DNA of 18,518 nt from an uncultured Ruminococcus sp. (GTDB taxonomy: Bacteria; Bacillota_A; Clostridia; Oscillospirales; Ruminococcaceae), in the NCBI GenBank assembly GCA_946629405.1, contig CAMOXW010000162.1:1-18518 (forward strand), given 5' to 3'. The notes under the pieces were generated by a model that saw nothing but the letters and a program-made list of their open reading frames with translations, did not search any database and was not told the origin of the DNA. Each line of letters opens with the position of its first letter. Within the stretch, counting starts at the first letter, position 1. This document shows, in pieces, positions 1 through 6,861 of this stretch. Both the position numbers and the translations under genes were made by a program.

Positions 1-1260
1 CTTTGTACTCACGGTATCGTCCGAAACATCAGCGCTATTGCCGCCGTAATTTCCGTCTCTGCCGCCGAAGCCTTCCTGCATTTCGTCAGGCATAGCAGGT
101 GAACCGTCTTCGTTTGTGGGAATTTCCGGCATTTCGCCGTTTCCGAAGCCCCTGCCGCCGAAGCCTTCCTGCATTTCGCCAGGCATAGCAGGCGAACCGT
201 CTTCGTTTGTGGGGATTTCCGGCATTTCGCCGTTTCCGAAGTCCCTGCCGCTGAAGCCTTCCTGACCGCCTTTGCCGCCGAAACCTCCCTGCATCCCGCC
301 GAAATCATCAGCGTGGGACTTGCTGGAGGCAGAACTTCCTCCGCCGGAAACGATGCTGTATTCACCGTCCTCGGCATAGAATACAGTTTCGGCTGAGAAG
401 CCGTCGCCATCGGCAGTGATATTGAAGCTGCCGTTTCTGATGTATATGAAGCCGAGGGATGAGTCCTCGGAGTTGGTTGACTTTATACCGTCGTTGCCGG
501 AGCTGACAGTGACACTGCCGCCGACTGCTGCAAAGTAATCCTTTGCCTTTATACCGTTGTTTGCGGCATTAATAGTGATATTGCCGCCGGTAACAACAAC
601 ATCGTCCTTGCAATGGATGCCGTCGTTATAGTTTGCATTTATGGTGAGGGAGCCAGTACCGTTGAAGGTGAGGCTGTCCGCACTGAATACAGCCGCATCG
701 GGCTCAGTCGTATTCTCGTCCGCGAAGGTGTATGAGCTGGCGTCTGTGAGTACATTTTCCGTACCGCTGGCGAGCGTGATGAAGGTCTTGTCAGCGTCGG
801 TTATGCAGACAGGTGCGGAGGATTTGCTTGTTATGGAAGCACCGCTCAGGATGATCTGAACCTTTTCACCGTTTGCATTTACGATTATCTGACCGTCGTC
901 AAGAGTACCGGTAATGCGATAAACACCATTTTCACTGATGGTAACAGTGGTACCGTCCGCAGAGGCACCGCTTCCGCTTATACTTACTGACGAGCCGCTG
1001 AGCTCGATCTCAGCAGTTACCGAGTCGAACGAAGGGTCAAGGTCACGGTCGGAGAAGATATCGTCGAAGGATACCGAGGCATTGTAAAGTGATTCAGCTG
1101 AGACCTCCTGCCCCTCTGAACTTACGAGAGAGCTTGCGTTTACGGCGGAGTTTTCGCCGGATGAGGATGATTTGCTGCCGCAGCCTGTAACAACTGCTGC
1201 GAATGTGAATGCTGCTGTGAGGAAACCTAAGGATTTTTTGTAGGCATTGAGTTTGCTCAT
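1..1260 (-). CDS. Cthe_2159-type carbohydrate-binding lipoprotein, C-terminus cut by window edge
   Basis: An open frame of 420 codons runs from the ATG at 1260 to the left edge without a stop, so the C-terminus is missing. The N-terminus is a lipoprotein signal: basic start, hydrophobic stretch, then lipobox VVTGC with Cys27, followed by a Ser-rich linker. Residues about 75-320 carry short repeats typical of a right-handed parallel beta-helix (NDGIHCKDD, NNGIKAKDY, NDGIKSTN, GDGFSA). These repeats, rich in Asp and Gly, match the family named after Clostridium thermocellum Cthe_2159, known to bind polygalacturonate/cellulose and calcium. The tail, beyond about residue 320, is Gly/Met/Pro-rich low complexity (GGFGGKGG, NGEMPEIP) with a 31-residue tandem duplication. 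The protein is probably anchored on the outer face of the membrane and binds polysaccharide. The family call is strong; the ligand is inferred. No good ribosome binding site is visible before the ATG. Confidence 0.82.
   Translation of the reverse strand, partial: MSKLNAYKKSLGFLTAAFTFAAVVTGCGSKSSSSGENSAVNASSLVSSEGQEVSAESLYNASVSFDDIFSDRDLDPSFDSVTAEIELSGSSVSISGSGASADGTTVTISENGVYRITGTLDDGQIIVNANGEKVQIILSGASITSKSSAPVCITDADKTFITLASGTENVLTDASSYTFADENTTEPDAAVFSADSLTFNGTGSLTINANYNDGIHCKDDVVVTGGNITINAANNGIKAKDYFAAVGGSVTVSSGNDGIKSTNSEDSSLGFIYIRNGSFNITADGDGFSAETVFYAEDGEYSIVSGGGSSASSKSHADDFGGMQGGFGGKGGQEGFSGRDFGNGEMPEIPTNEDGSPAMPGEMQEGFGGRGFGNGEMPEIPTNEDGSPAMPDEMQEGFGGRDGNYGGNSADVSDDTVSTK
61..246. repeat. 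93-bp in-frame tandem repeat (two copies plus a fragment)
   Basis: Two adjacent 93-bp units (61-153 and 154-246) differ at only about four positions and encode 31 residues each in the lipoprotein tail, centred on NGEMPEIPTNEDGSPAMP. A third partial unit starts at 247 and matches for about 18 bp with one change. Near identity at the DNA level, including third positions, implies a recent duplication and possible copy-number variation between strains. Confidence 0.9.
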
Positions 1261-1323
1261 ATATATGCACCGCTTTCTTAAGTTCCCAATTCCATTTTCT
1301 GTATTTTTCTTTCTATGGTTAGT

Positions 1324-1329
1324 ATTATA
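1324..1329 (-). promoter_or_regulatory. Candidate -10 element for the lipoprotein gene
   Basis: The minus strand reads TATAAT here, about 65 bases before the lipoprotein ATG. The hexamer 17 bases upstream (ACAAAA) is a poor -35 and there is no extended -10, so this is only a candidate. It lies between the terminator of the upstream nad operon and the gene, which is where a promoter is expected. Confidence 0.35.
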
Positions 1330-1386
1330 CAATGCAATTATGAGCGTTTTGTGATAATTTTCCGAAACAGTAGAAAAAATCACATG

Positions 1387-1419
1387 AATAAAAGCCCTGC
1401 ATGATGCAGGGCTTTTATT
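1387..1419 (-). terminator. Terminator of the nadB-nadC-CPBP operon
   Basis: A perfect 15-bp inverted repeat (1387-1401 with 1405-1419, loop of 3) has a GC-rich core GCCCTGCA/TGCAGGGC flanked by A and T runs. Read on the minus strand it ends in CTTTTATT, as in an intrinsic terminator. It begins at the stop codon of the CPBP gene. The symmetry would also let it work on the plus strand, but no plus-strand gene runs into it. Confidence 0.88.
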
Positions 1420-2636
1420 CACAGGAACTGGCTGATCGAGTTCAGCGCAGCGGAATTGAATATCAGCGAGAAAAGATAGATTATCTGTAGGATCAGGGTT
1501 ATAGTGACGAGCGGGGTAGCAAGTGCAAGCGACAGTCCCCTGCGGGTCTGAGCCGGGGTAGTCGCAGGTATCTTGTGGCTGCTGCGGAAGATCATCAGCA
1601 ATATACCGCCGATCACTGCCAGGACAATGAATATCTCATTGGCAATGATGAGCGAGGAGCCCTCGAGGTCAAGCTCGGACATTGTGGTGCTGAACGAATT
1701 TATGAAGATGTGGACGATTATCGAGGGAACGAGCGAGCCGTGTATAAGCGTGATATGCGCGAGGAATATCCCGAGGGTGAACGCCAGGAGAAACTGCGGT
1801 ATATTGGCGTGAGCGAGCCCGAAAAACAGAGCCGAGAAAAATACTGCAAAGCGCTGGTTTGCCTTTGAGAAGCCGTGCAGGAGCATTCCACGGAAGAAAA
1901 ATTCCTCCGTTACCGGTGCAACGATACAGGTATATATCAACATCAGCATCTTGCCTGAGGCGGTTATCCCGACGCCGTCGAGATCGACCACATCGGTCGT
2001 GTAGCCGTATTTTGAGAAGATGCTCTCAGTCATGACCGAAACGAGTGTGGTCACGAACAGCAGGAATATACCTATGAGGCAGTATTGTCCTGCTTTTCCG
2101 GGGGAGTAATCCTTTGTCCGGAAAAGTACTGAGGGCTTGACAGAGTTAAGCTTCATCCCGAGAAGGGCGAAGATTACATTGAAGGAGCCGTATATCAGCA
2201 GCATAAGCGCCGGGAGTATCGCAGAACGTGCGATATAGCGCGTTATAGCCTCCGATGAGGCGTCCGGTGAGACAAGTCTAAGCAGTTCTCTTATAATGGC
2301 GTATATCCCGGCTGTGACGTAGTCGCTGAGCACGAAATGGGCCAGCATACAGCCTCCGGCGGCAGCATAGCATCGCTTCAGGCGCTTGCGTTCCTCGAAC
2401 TGCGGGTCAAGCGGGACAGTGAAGCCGGGGTAATTTATCTGTGGGAGTATCTCCGAGTAATCCGCCTGTGATTCATGGTATTCAGTAGGGTTGCCGAACG
2501 GGTCGAGCGGGTCATGTACCTCCTCGAGGGCGCGGCGGCGTTCAGCCTCATTCAGCCGGACATTCAGGCGGTATATCTCATGGTTCAGAGCAGCGACCTG
2601 GGAATGATACTGCTCCGGACTTATATTATCAGGCAT
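1419..2636 (-). CDS. CPBP family intramembrane metalloprotease
   Basis: This 405-residue protein has the CPBP (Abi/Rce1-like, CAAX protease family) signature: EEFFFR around residues 244-249 (EExxxR), FFGLAHAN with His276, and HIFIN at 309-313 (HxxxN), the likely metal-binding and catalytic residues. About eight hydrophobic segments lie between residues 90 and 400. Residues 1-40 are charged and predicted coiled coil, followed by a Pro/Asp-rich linker, an extension before the membrane domain that may hold a partner. The start at 2636 is set by AAAGGAGG six bases upstream. It is the last gene of the nadB operon, 33 bases after nadC. Known family roles include prenyl-protein processing, bacteriocin immunity and anti-sigma factor cleavage; which applies here cannot be told, and some members may not be proteases. 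Confidence 0.88.
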   Translation of the reverse strand: MPDNISPEQYHSQVAALNHEIYRLNVRLNEAERRRALEEVHDPLDPFGNPTEYHESQADYSEILPQINYPGFTVPLDPQFEERKRLKRCYAAAGGCMLAHFVLSDYVTAGIYAIIRELLRLVSPDASSEAITRYIARSAILPALMLLIYGSFNVIFALLGMKLNSVKPSVLFRTKDYSPGKAGQYCLIGIFLLFVTTLVSVMTESIFSKYGYTTDVVDLDGVGITASGKMLMLIYTCIVAPVTEEFFFRGMLLHGFSKANQRFAVFFSALFFGLAHANIPQFLLAFTLGIFLAHITLIHGSLVPSIIVHIFINSFSTTMSELDLEGSSLIIANEIFIVLAVIGGILLMIFRSSHKIPATTPAQTRRGLSLALATPLVTITLILQIIYLFSLIFNSAALNSISQFL

Positions 2637-2669
2637 GGACTGCCTCCTTTTCTGTCTGTATATCCGGAA

Positions 2670-3515
2670 TTATTCGGATTTCTTTATCTTCATGGAAACA
2701 TCGAAGCATTTTACTGAATGAGTGAGTGCTCCGAGAGAAATTATATCAACGCCTGTCTCAGCCACGGCGCGGATGTTATCCGCAGTGACGTTGCCGGAGG
2801 CTTCGAGCAGAGCTCTGCCGGCGGTAATTTCGACAGCCTCAGTCATTTCATCGCAGTTCATATTATCGAGCATGATTATCTCAACGTTATTTGCAAGCGC
2901 CTCCTCAAGCTCTGAGAGTGTGCGTACCTCGACCTCGATCTTGACGGTATGGCCGATCTTTTCGCGCAGAGCGGAAACTGCACCGGTGATGCCGCCGTAT
3001 GCGTCAATATGATTGTCCTTCAGCATGGCAGCGTCGGAGAGGTTGAAGCGATGGTTCCTGCCGCCTCCGACGGTAACAGCGTACTTCTGGAGAGCTCTCA
3101 GGCCTGGAAGGGTCTTTCGTGTATCGGCAACAGAAGCCTTCGTTCCCTTGATGAGCTCAACGCACTTGTTAGTAGCGGTAGCGATTCCGGACATATGCTG
3201 CAAGAGATTCAGCGCGGTGCGTTCGCCCTTGAGAAGGGTGAGAGTGCTTCCCTCCATTTCGGCGATGATATCGCCCTTATTGACCTTTGAGCCGTCCTTC
3301 ATGAGTATTCTGAAGTCAACGTTTCCGCCTGCGAGGTCAAAGACACGCTTTGCGACCTCGATGCCGCAGACCACCCCGCTGTCCTTAGCGACATAGTAAG
3401 CACTGCTGCGGTGCTCCTCGGGAATAAGATTATCGGCAGCAGCGTCGATATAGTTTATATCCTCCATAAGGGCGGTCGTTATGATATTATCGACATAGCA
3501 TTGTAAAAGCTTCAT
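2670..3515 (-). CDS. nadC: Nicotinate-nucleotide pyrophosphorylase (carboxylating), quinolinate phosphoribosyltransferase
   Basis: NadC converts quinolinate and PRPP to nicotinate mononucleotide, CO2 and pyrophosphate, the third step of de novo NAD synthesis in the cytoplasm. The 281-residue length is normal. Visible hallmarks are ERTALNLLQHMSG (98-110), ADTRKTLPGLRALQKYAV (130-147) with the substrate-binding Arg/Lys, GGGRNHR (150-156), LKDNH (165-169), then IEVEV, IMLDNM, LEASGNV and SLGALTHS of the alpha/beta barrel. The start at 3515 follows AAAGGAG with normal spacing. It is separated by only 12 bases from the M15 peptidase gene upstream and belongs to the same operon as nadB. No missing key residue was seen. 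Confidence 0.96.
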   Translation of the reverse strand: MKLLQCYVDNIITTALMEDINYIDAAADNLIPEEHRSSAYYVAKDSGVVCGIEVAKRVFDLAGGNVDFRILMKDGSKVNKGDIIAEMEGSTLTLLKGERTALNLLQHMSGIATATNKCVELIKGTKASVADTRKTLPGLRALQKYAVTVGGGRNHRFNLSDAAMLKDNHIDAYGGITGAVSALREKIGHTVKIEVEVRTLSELEEALANNVEIIMLDNMNCDEMTEAVEITAGRALLEASGNVTADNIRAVAETGVDIISLGALTHSVKCFDVSMKIKKSE

Positions 3516-3527
3516 GGTTAGCTCCTT

Positions 3528-4853
3528 TCAGTTTTTATACTTTGAATCAATGCAGAAGAATTCCTCCAGACAGAGACCGGAGTCGTATACCTCCTTAGCG
3601 AGGTCCTTGCCGAGATAGCGGACGTGCCACGGCTCGTACTTGTAGCCGGTGATGTTCTGCTTTCCGTTCATATAGCGGATGACAAAGCCGTATTTATAGC
3701 AGTTTGCAGCGAGCCATTTTGATTCCGGGGTAAGTCCGAACTGGTCTCCTGCAACGTTTATATCCATAGCCAGACCGGTCTGGTGCTCGGAGTATCCGGG
3801 ACGCGCTGAATAGGTATCAGCCTTTGCATAGCCGTCGCGTGCGGCATAGCTGTTATAGAGCTGTGCCTGATAGCTGTATGAGCGGTAGCCTGAGGTTATC
3901 CAGAGGTTTAGTCCTGCTTTTGCGGCGTCGGCCTGCATGGTATAGAAGGAAGACAGTGCCTCGGGGAGAATGGCTCCCGGATTATACGAAGACGGGAGCG
4001 AGTAGGATTTATTTGCGATGAGAACGCCGTTGACGTAGGTTATGCCGTTCTTTACCGTGATATTCCTGAGGGTAAAGCGTTCGGTGATGCCGCTGCTCCA
4101 TTTCAGGTCAAAGTGCATTGAATCGACCCTTGTCATCTTAGCGGTGAGCGTTGTACCGTCGCTGAAATCAAATTCAAGGTCGCTGCCCTTCATTTTATAG
4201 GTGAAGGGTTTACCGTTGACGGTGCCGCTGACGCCGCGGATGTTGAATGCACGGGTGGAGCTGCCGTTTTTGGCGTAATAATCACCTGTGAGGAGCTTTG
4301 AGTAGTCTATCGCGGAGCTGTCGTAGTAGACGAAGTTTTCCCCCGAGCCGTCAGCGCGTGCAAGGGTGAAGCTCTTGCTGCCGGTCCGGAGGATATTGCC
4401 GGTCTTTTCACCGGACGAGTTCTTCAGAGTAAGGGAATTGCCGGAGATATTGCAGTCATAGCTTGAAACCGCACCGGTTTTCTGCGAGGTCACGGTACAC
4501 TTTTCGCCTGAAAAATAGTAGTAATCCGTGCCGGAGCTGCTGTATGCGAGCCAAGTGCCCTCGGGCGGCTTTGCGGAGTAGGTGTAGATATTCTTTTTCA
4601 GCCTCATCAGGTCATAGATATCCGTTCTGCCGTCGCTGTTAATGTCAGCGGCAGTGAACTGAGCGTCCGTGAGTGAGAGCTTTCCGCGAAGGTAACTGTT
4701 GAACATAACGATGTCATTCTGGTCGAGCGAAAGATCACCGTTCAGGTCGCCTTTGACATAAGGGGCGGAAGCAGTCTTGCCTCCGGCAACCGGGGAGTAA
4801 CTGAGCGGCAGCGCTGCGATAACAGCAGGCAGAATAAGTCCGTGAATTCTCAT
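3528..4853 (-). CDS. Secreted dockerin-containing M15 (VanY-like) D-Ala-D-Ala carboxypeptidase
   Basis: A 441-residue secreted protein counted from ATG 4853; a GTG at 4862 is in frame but its SD would be adjacent, whereas GGGTGG sits properly before 4853. Residues 1-25 look like a signal peptide. Residues about 33-91 form a type I dockerin with two calcium-loop repeats (GDLNGDLSLDQND and ADINSDGRTDIYD). Two similar beta-rich segments follow (about 98-175 and 178-260; GTWLAYSS, LTGDYYAKNG), of unknown function. The C-terminal part is a peptidase M15B/VanY domain: SEHQTGLAMD gives ligands His357 and Asp364, and EPWH gives Glu407 and His410. The family trims D-Ala from peptidoglycan stems. The dockerin predicts docking to a cohesin, on a scaffoldin or the cell surface. 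It lies 22 bases after nadB and 12 before nadC, an odd operon position. Domain calls are firm; the substrate is inferred. Confidence 0.92.
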   Translation of the reverse strand: MRIHGLILPAVIAALPLSYSPVAGGKTASAPYVKGDLNGDLSLDQNDIVMFNSYLRGKLSLTDAQFTAADINSDGRTDIYDLMRLKKNIYTYSAKPPEGTWLAYSSSGTDYYYFSGEKCTVTSQKTGAVSSYDCNISGNSLTLKNSSGEKTGNILRTGSKSFTLARADGSGENFVYYDSSAIDYSKLLTGDYYAKNGSSTRAFNIRGVSGTVNGKPFTYKMKGSDLEFDFSDGTTLTAKMTRVDSMHFDLKWSSGITERFTLRNITVKNGITYVNGVLIANKSYSLPSSYNPGAILPEALSSFYTMQADAAKAGLNLWITSGYRSYSYQAQLYNSYAARDGYAKADTYSARPGYSEHQTGLAMDINVAGDQFGLTPESKWLAANCYKYGFVIRYMNGKQNITGYKYEPWHVRYLGKDLAKEVYDSGLCLEEFFCIDSKYKN

Positions 4854-4875
4854 GCTTTCCACCCTTTCCTGAAAA

Positions 4876-6333
4876 TTATTCAGTCACTTCACTGAGAATA
4901 ATTGAAGCGACAGTAACGATAGACTTTGCAAGAACATAGTCCGGGTCAACGTAATATCCGCCCTCAAGCAAGTCACGGCGGATCTCGTTTATACGAACAA
5001 GTCCCTCAGCAGCGGCAGCCTTGTCTGGAATGACGAAGTAGCTGCTCTGCATTATCTTTCTGGTCTCGGTGCGGATGCCCTTGGGTATGCGTGAAGCGCC
5101 GATATGCGGGTCGAACTCAGCAGTCTCGAATCCCTCCGGAGCGTCTGCAAGCTTTGATGTGATATGCTTTGCGGCATGGCGCGAGAAAACAAGTGCCTCA
5201 AGCAGAGAATTGCTGGCGAGGCGGTTGCTGCCGTGAACGCCGGTATGCGAGCATTCTCCGCAGGCATAGAGGTTCGGCAGGGAAGTCTCAGAGTTGTTGT
5301 CAACGTCGATGCCGCCCATGAGGTAGTGCTGGCAGGGATAGATCGGAACAGGCTCCTTTGTGAGATCATATCCCTGTTCAAGAAGGTTCTTGTAGATCAT
5401 CGGGAAGCGATTTTTGAGGAATTCGCTGTCCTTATAGCTTATATCAAGGTAGAATTCGGTAGAGTTCTGTTTCTTTGCCTCCTGAACTATGGCATGGGAA
5501 ACAACGTCACGGGGGGCGAGCTCCAGACGTTCGTCATAATTGTGCATGAAGCGCTCTTTGTGGCAGTTGAGCAGATAAGCACCTTCGCCGCGGACAGCCT
5601 CGGAAATAAGGAAGCACTCGCGGGTAGCGCGGTTGTTGAAGGCTGTCGGGTGGAACTGGACATAGCTGAGATTTTTTATCTTAGCACCCATTTCGTAGGC
5701 AAAGGTAATGCCGTCGCCGGTAGCGATAGCAGAATTTGTTGTGAACTGGTAAACTCTGCCGATACCGCCGGTCGCAAGTATCATGAAGTGGCAGTTGCAG
5801 GTGCGGTATGAGCCGTCCTCAGTGCGGAGGAAGGCGGAATATCCGGTGCGGGTCTGTTTAACGCCGCACATTAGAGTATTTTCCTTTATCTCGACATTCG
5901 GGAGGGTCTGGACATAGGCGAGGAGCTTTGAAGCTATCTCCTTGCCGGTCGAATCGGCGTGGTGGAAGATACGGTGGTGACCGTGACCGCCCTCGAGGGT
6001 ACGGTGGTATGAACCGTCGGGATTCTTGTCAAAGTCGACACCGAGATCTATGATATGCTCGATATCCTGAGCAGCCTCACTGACGAGGGTATGGACCGCG
6101 TCAACGTTGTTTTTGAAGCTGCCGGCAATGAGGGTATCGTTCTGGTGGTACTGGATATTGTCCGTGGGGGAGTTGTATACTCCCGCGATGCCGCCCTGTG
6201 CAAGTGAGGAATTGCAAAGAGAGAGTTCTTTTTTGCAGATCATTAGTATTTTCAGATCTGATGGGAGGTTGATTGCTGCATAAAGCCCTGCTGCACCGCA
6301 GCCAGCTATTATAACGTCGTAATTATCAGACAT
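4876..6333 (-). CDS. nadB: L-aspartate oxidase
   Basis: NadB is a FAD enzyme that oxidises L-aspartate to iminoaspartate, which NadA condenses with dihydroxyacetone phosphate to quinolinate. The 485-residue protein has an N-terminal FAD dinucleotide motif (AGCGAAGLYAA, about 10-20), the LAQGGIAG substrate loop, HHADSTGKEI, ILATGGIGRVY, QFHPTAF, SEAVRGEGAYL, CQHYLMGGIDVD, and the C-terminal FAD motif HGSNRLASNSLLEA. Succinate dehydrogenase flavoproteins are related, but the GGID and HGSNRLASNSLLEA context and the neighbouring nadC favour NadB. AAAAGGATG precedes the ATG at 6333. It is the first gene of a four-gene operon with a consensus promoter. nadA is not present in the operon and must lie elsewhere, or the pathway is incomplete. 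Confidence 0.95.
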   Translation of the reverse strand: MSDNYDVIIAGCGAAGLYAAINLPSDLKILMICKKELSLCNSSLAQGGIAGVYNSPTDNIQYHQNDTLIAGSFKNNVDAVHTLVSEAAQDIEHIIDLGVDFDKNPDGSYHRTLEGGHGHHRIFHHADSTGKEIASKLLAYVQTLPNVEIKENTLMCGVKQTRTGYSAFLRTEDGSYRTCNCHFMILATGGIGRVYQFTTNSAIATGDGITFAYEMGAKIKNLSYVQFHPTAFNNRATRECFLISEAVRGEGAYLLNCHKERFMHNYDERLELAPRDVVSHAIVQEAKKQNSTEFYLDISYKDSEFLKNRFPMIYKNLLEQGYDLTKEPVPIYPCQHYLMGGIDVDNNSETSLPNLYACGECSHTGVHGSNRLASNSLLEALVFSRHAAKHITSKLADAPEGFETAEFDPHIGASRIPKGIRTETRKIMQSSYFVIPDKAAAAEGLVRINEIRRDLLEGGYYVDPDYVLAKSIVTVASIILSEVTE

Positions 6334-6352
6334 TCAAAACACATCCTTTTGG

Positions 6353-6370
6353 GATAATATATATAGTATC
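6353..6370. promoter_or_regulatory. Candidate operator palindrome at the nadB transcription start
   Basis: GATAATATATATAGTATC is a palindrome matching at 16 of 18 positions. It directly abuts the -10 of the nadB promoter and covers the predicted transcription start, where a repressor would act. AT-rich palindromes arise by chance, and I cannot match it to a known NAD regulator such as NiaR with confidence. Confidence 0.35.
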
Positions 6371-6399
6371 ATTATACCATACATTTCCTCATTTGTCAC
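6371..6399 (-). promoter_or_regulatory. Sigma-A promoter of the nadB operon
   Basis: On the minus strand, GTGACA (6399-6394), a 17-base spacer and TATAAT (6376-6371), with TGG directly before the -10 (extended -10). Five of six -35 bases match consensus. It lies about 40 bases before the nadB ATG. Confidence 0.85.
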
Positions 6400-6521
6400 T
6401 ACCAAAAGCAAAATTTTCCTTCAGGAGTCAGCAGTTATCAGTGTATGGCTGACAAGGGGGGGTTCTTTGTGGGGACAATAGCACATTATAAAATTAAAAC
6501 AAAAATATATCTCCGGAACTA

Positions 6522-6550
6522 TTGACATACGAGAAAATATGTTCTATAAT
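6522..6550 (+). promoter_or_regulatory. Perfect-consensus sigma-A promoter of the holB operon
   Basis: TTGACA (6522-6527), a spacer of exactly 17 bases and TATAAT (6545-6550) match full consensus. The predicted start near 6557 leaves a leader of about 65 bases before the first gene. Such a strong promoter usually needs repression, and two LexA-like boxes overlap and follow it. Confidence 0.93.
6533..6544. promoter_or_regulatory. LexA-type (SOS) box 1, inside the promoter spacer
   Basis: GAAA-ATAT-GTTC differs at one base from the Firmicutes LexA core GAAC-N4-GTTC. With flanking bases AGAAAATATGTTCT it is an almost perfect palindrome, and the ATAT centre matches the Bacillus consensus (RNRY). 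It fills the spacer between -35 and -10, so a bound repressor would block RNA polymerase. Confidence 0.65.
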
Positions 6551-6566
6551 AAATCTACAAGGAATA

Positions 6567-6578
6567 GAACATTAGTTC
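6567..6578. promoter_or_regulatory. LexA-type (SOS) box 2, just after the transcription start
   Basis: GAAC-ATTA-GTTC is an exact match to the Firmicutes LexA core GAAC-N4-GTTC. It starts 16 bases after the -10 and is centred 34 bp from box 1, about three helical turns, a spacing that could allow cooperative or double occupancy by LexA dimers. Confidence 0.72.
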
Positions 6579-6621
6579 GGTACGCTGCCGCCGCCATTCT
6601 TCTCCCTGCGTAAAGGAGGTC

Positions 6622-6861
6622 ATGAAAATGATAAAGATGATAAATAATTACAAAAAAGCACTCTCTATGCTCGAGATACGGCTCAACGAGCTTTCTGACA
6701 TGCGGAAGGCTCTCGAAGCTGCCGGTGAGGACTACAGGATATCAGAGCTCGACCTCGACAGGCGTATCAGTCTTCTTAAAACTGAGCTCGGTGAGACAAA
6801 AGAGATAATCGCACATCTGTCATCTGTCGTAAGGAGGCGGGAGCTTAGTGTCAAGACGTAA
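6622..6861 (+). CDS. Small coiled-coil protein, first gene of the LexA-box operon
   Basis: A 79-residue, charged, helix-rich protein with no Cys or Trp. Heptad-like Leu/Ile spacing from about residue 10 to 70 (LEIRLNELSDMRKALE, then LDRRISLLKTELGETKEI) predicts a coiled coil. AGGAGG ends at 6619, so the in-frame ATG at 6628 (77 residues) is better spaced than that at 6622. Its end overlaps the next gene by 14 bases, implying translational coupling and a joint function. I do not recognise the family by name. Its make-up resembles the N-terminal half of phage DUF1492/ArpU-type regulators, whose C-terminal half is a sigma-region-4-like helix-turn-helix, as supplied here by the next gene. That likeness is inference from pattern only. 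Confidence 0.8.
   Translation: MKMIKMINNYKKALSMLEIRLNELSDMRKALEAAGEDYRISELDLDRRISLLKTELGETKEIIAHLSSVVRRRELSVKT

Noticed and set aside
61..264. CRISPR-like array from the repeated units
   Set aside because: Units are directly adjacent, 93 bp long, in frame and without spacers, so they are a coding tandem repeat.
9..410. 133-codon minus-strand frame in the lipoprotein tail
   Set aside because: It is another frame of the repeated region inside the longer lipoprotein reading frame, which has signal peptide, lipobox and beta-helix repeats.
5164..5811. 215-codon plus-strand open frame opposite nadB
   Set aside because: It lies wholly inside nadB on the opposite strand, lacks a ribosome binding site and shows no recognisable domain; nadB has full family motifs.
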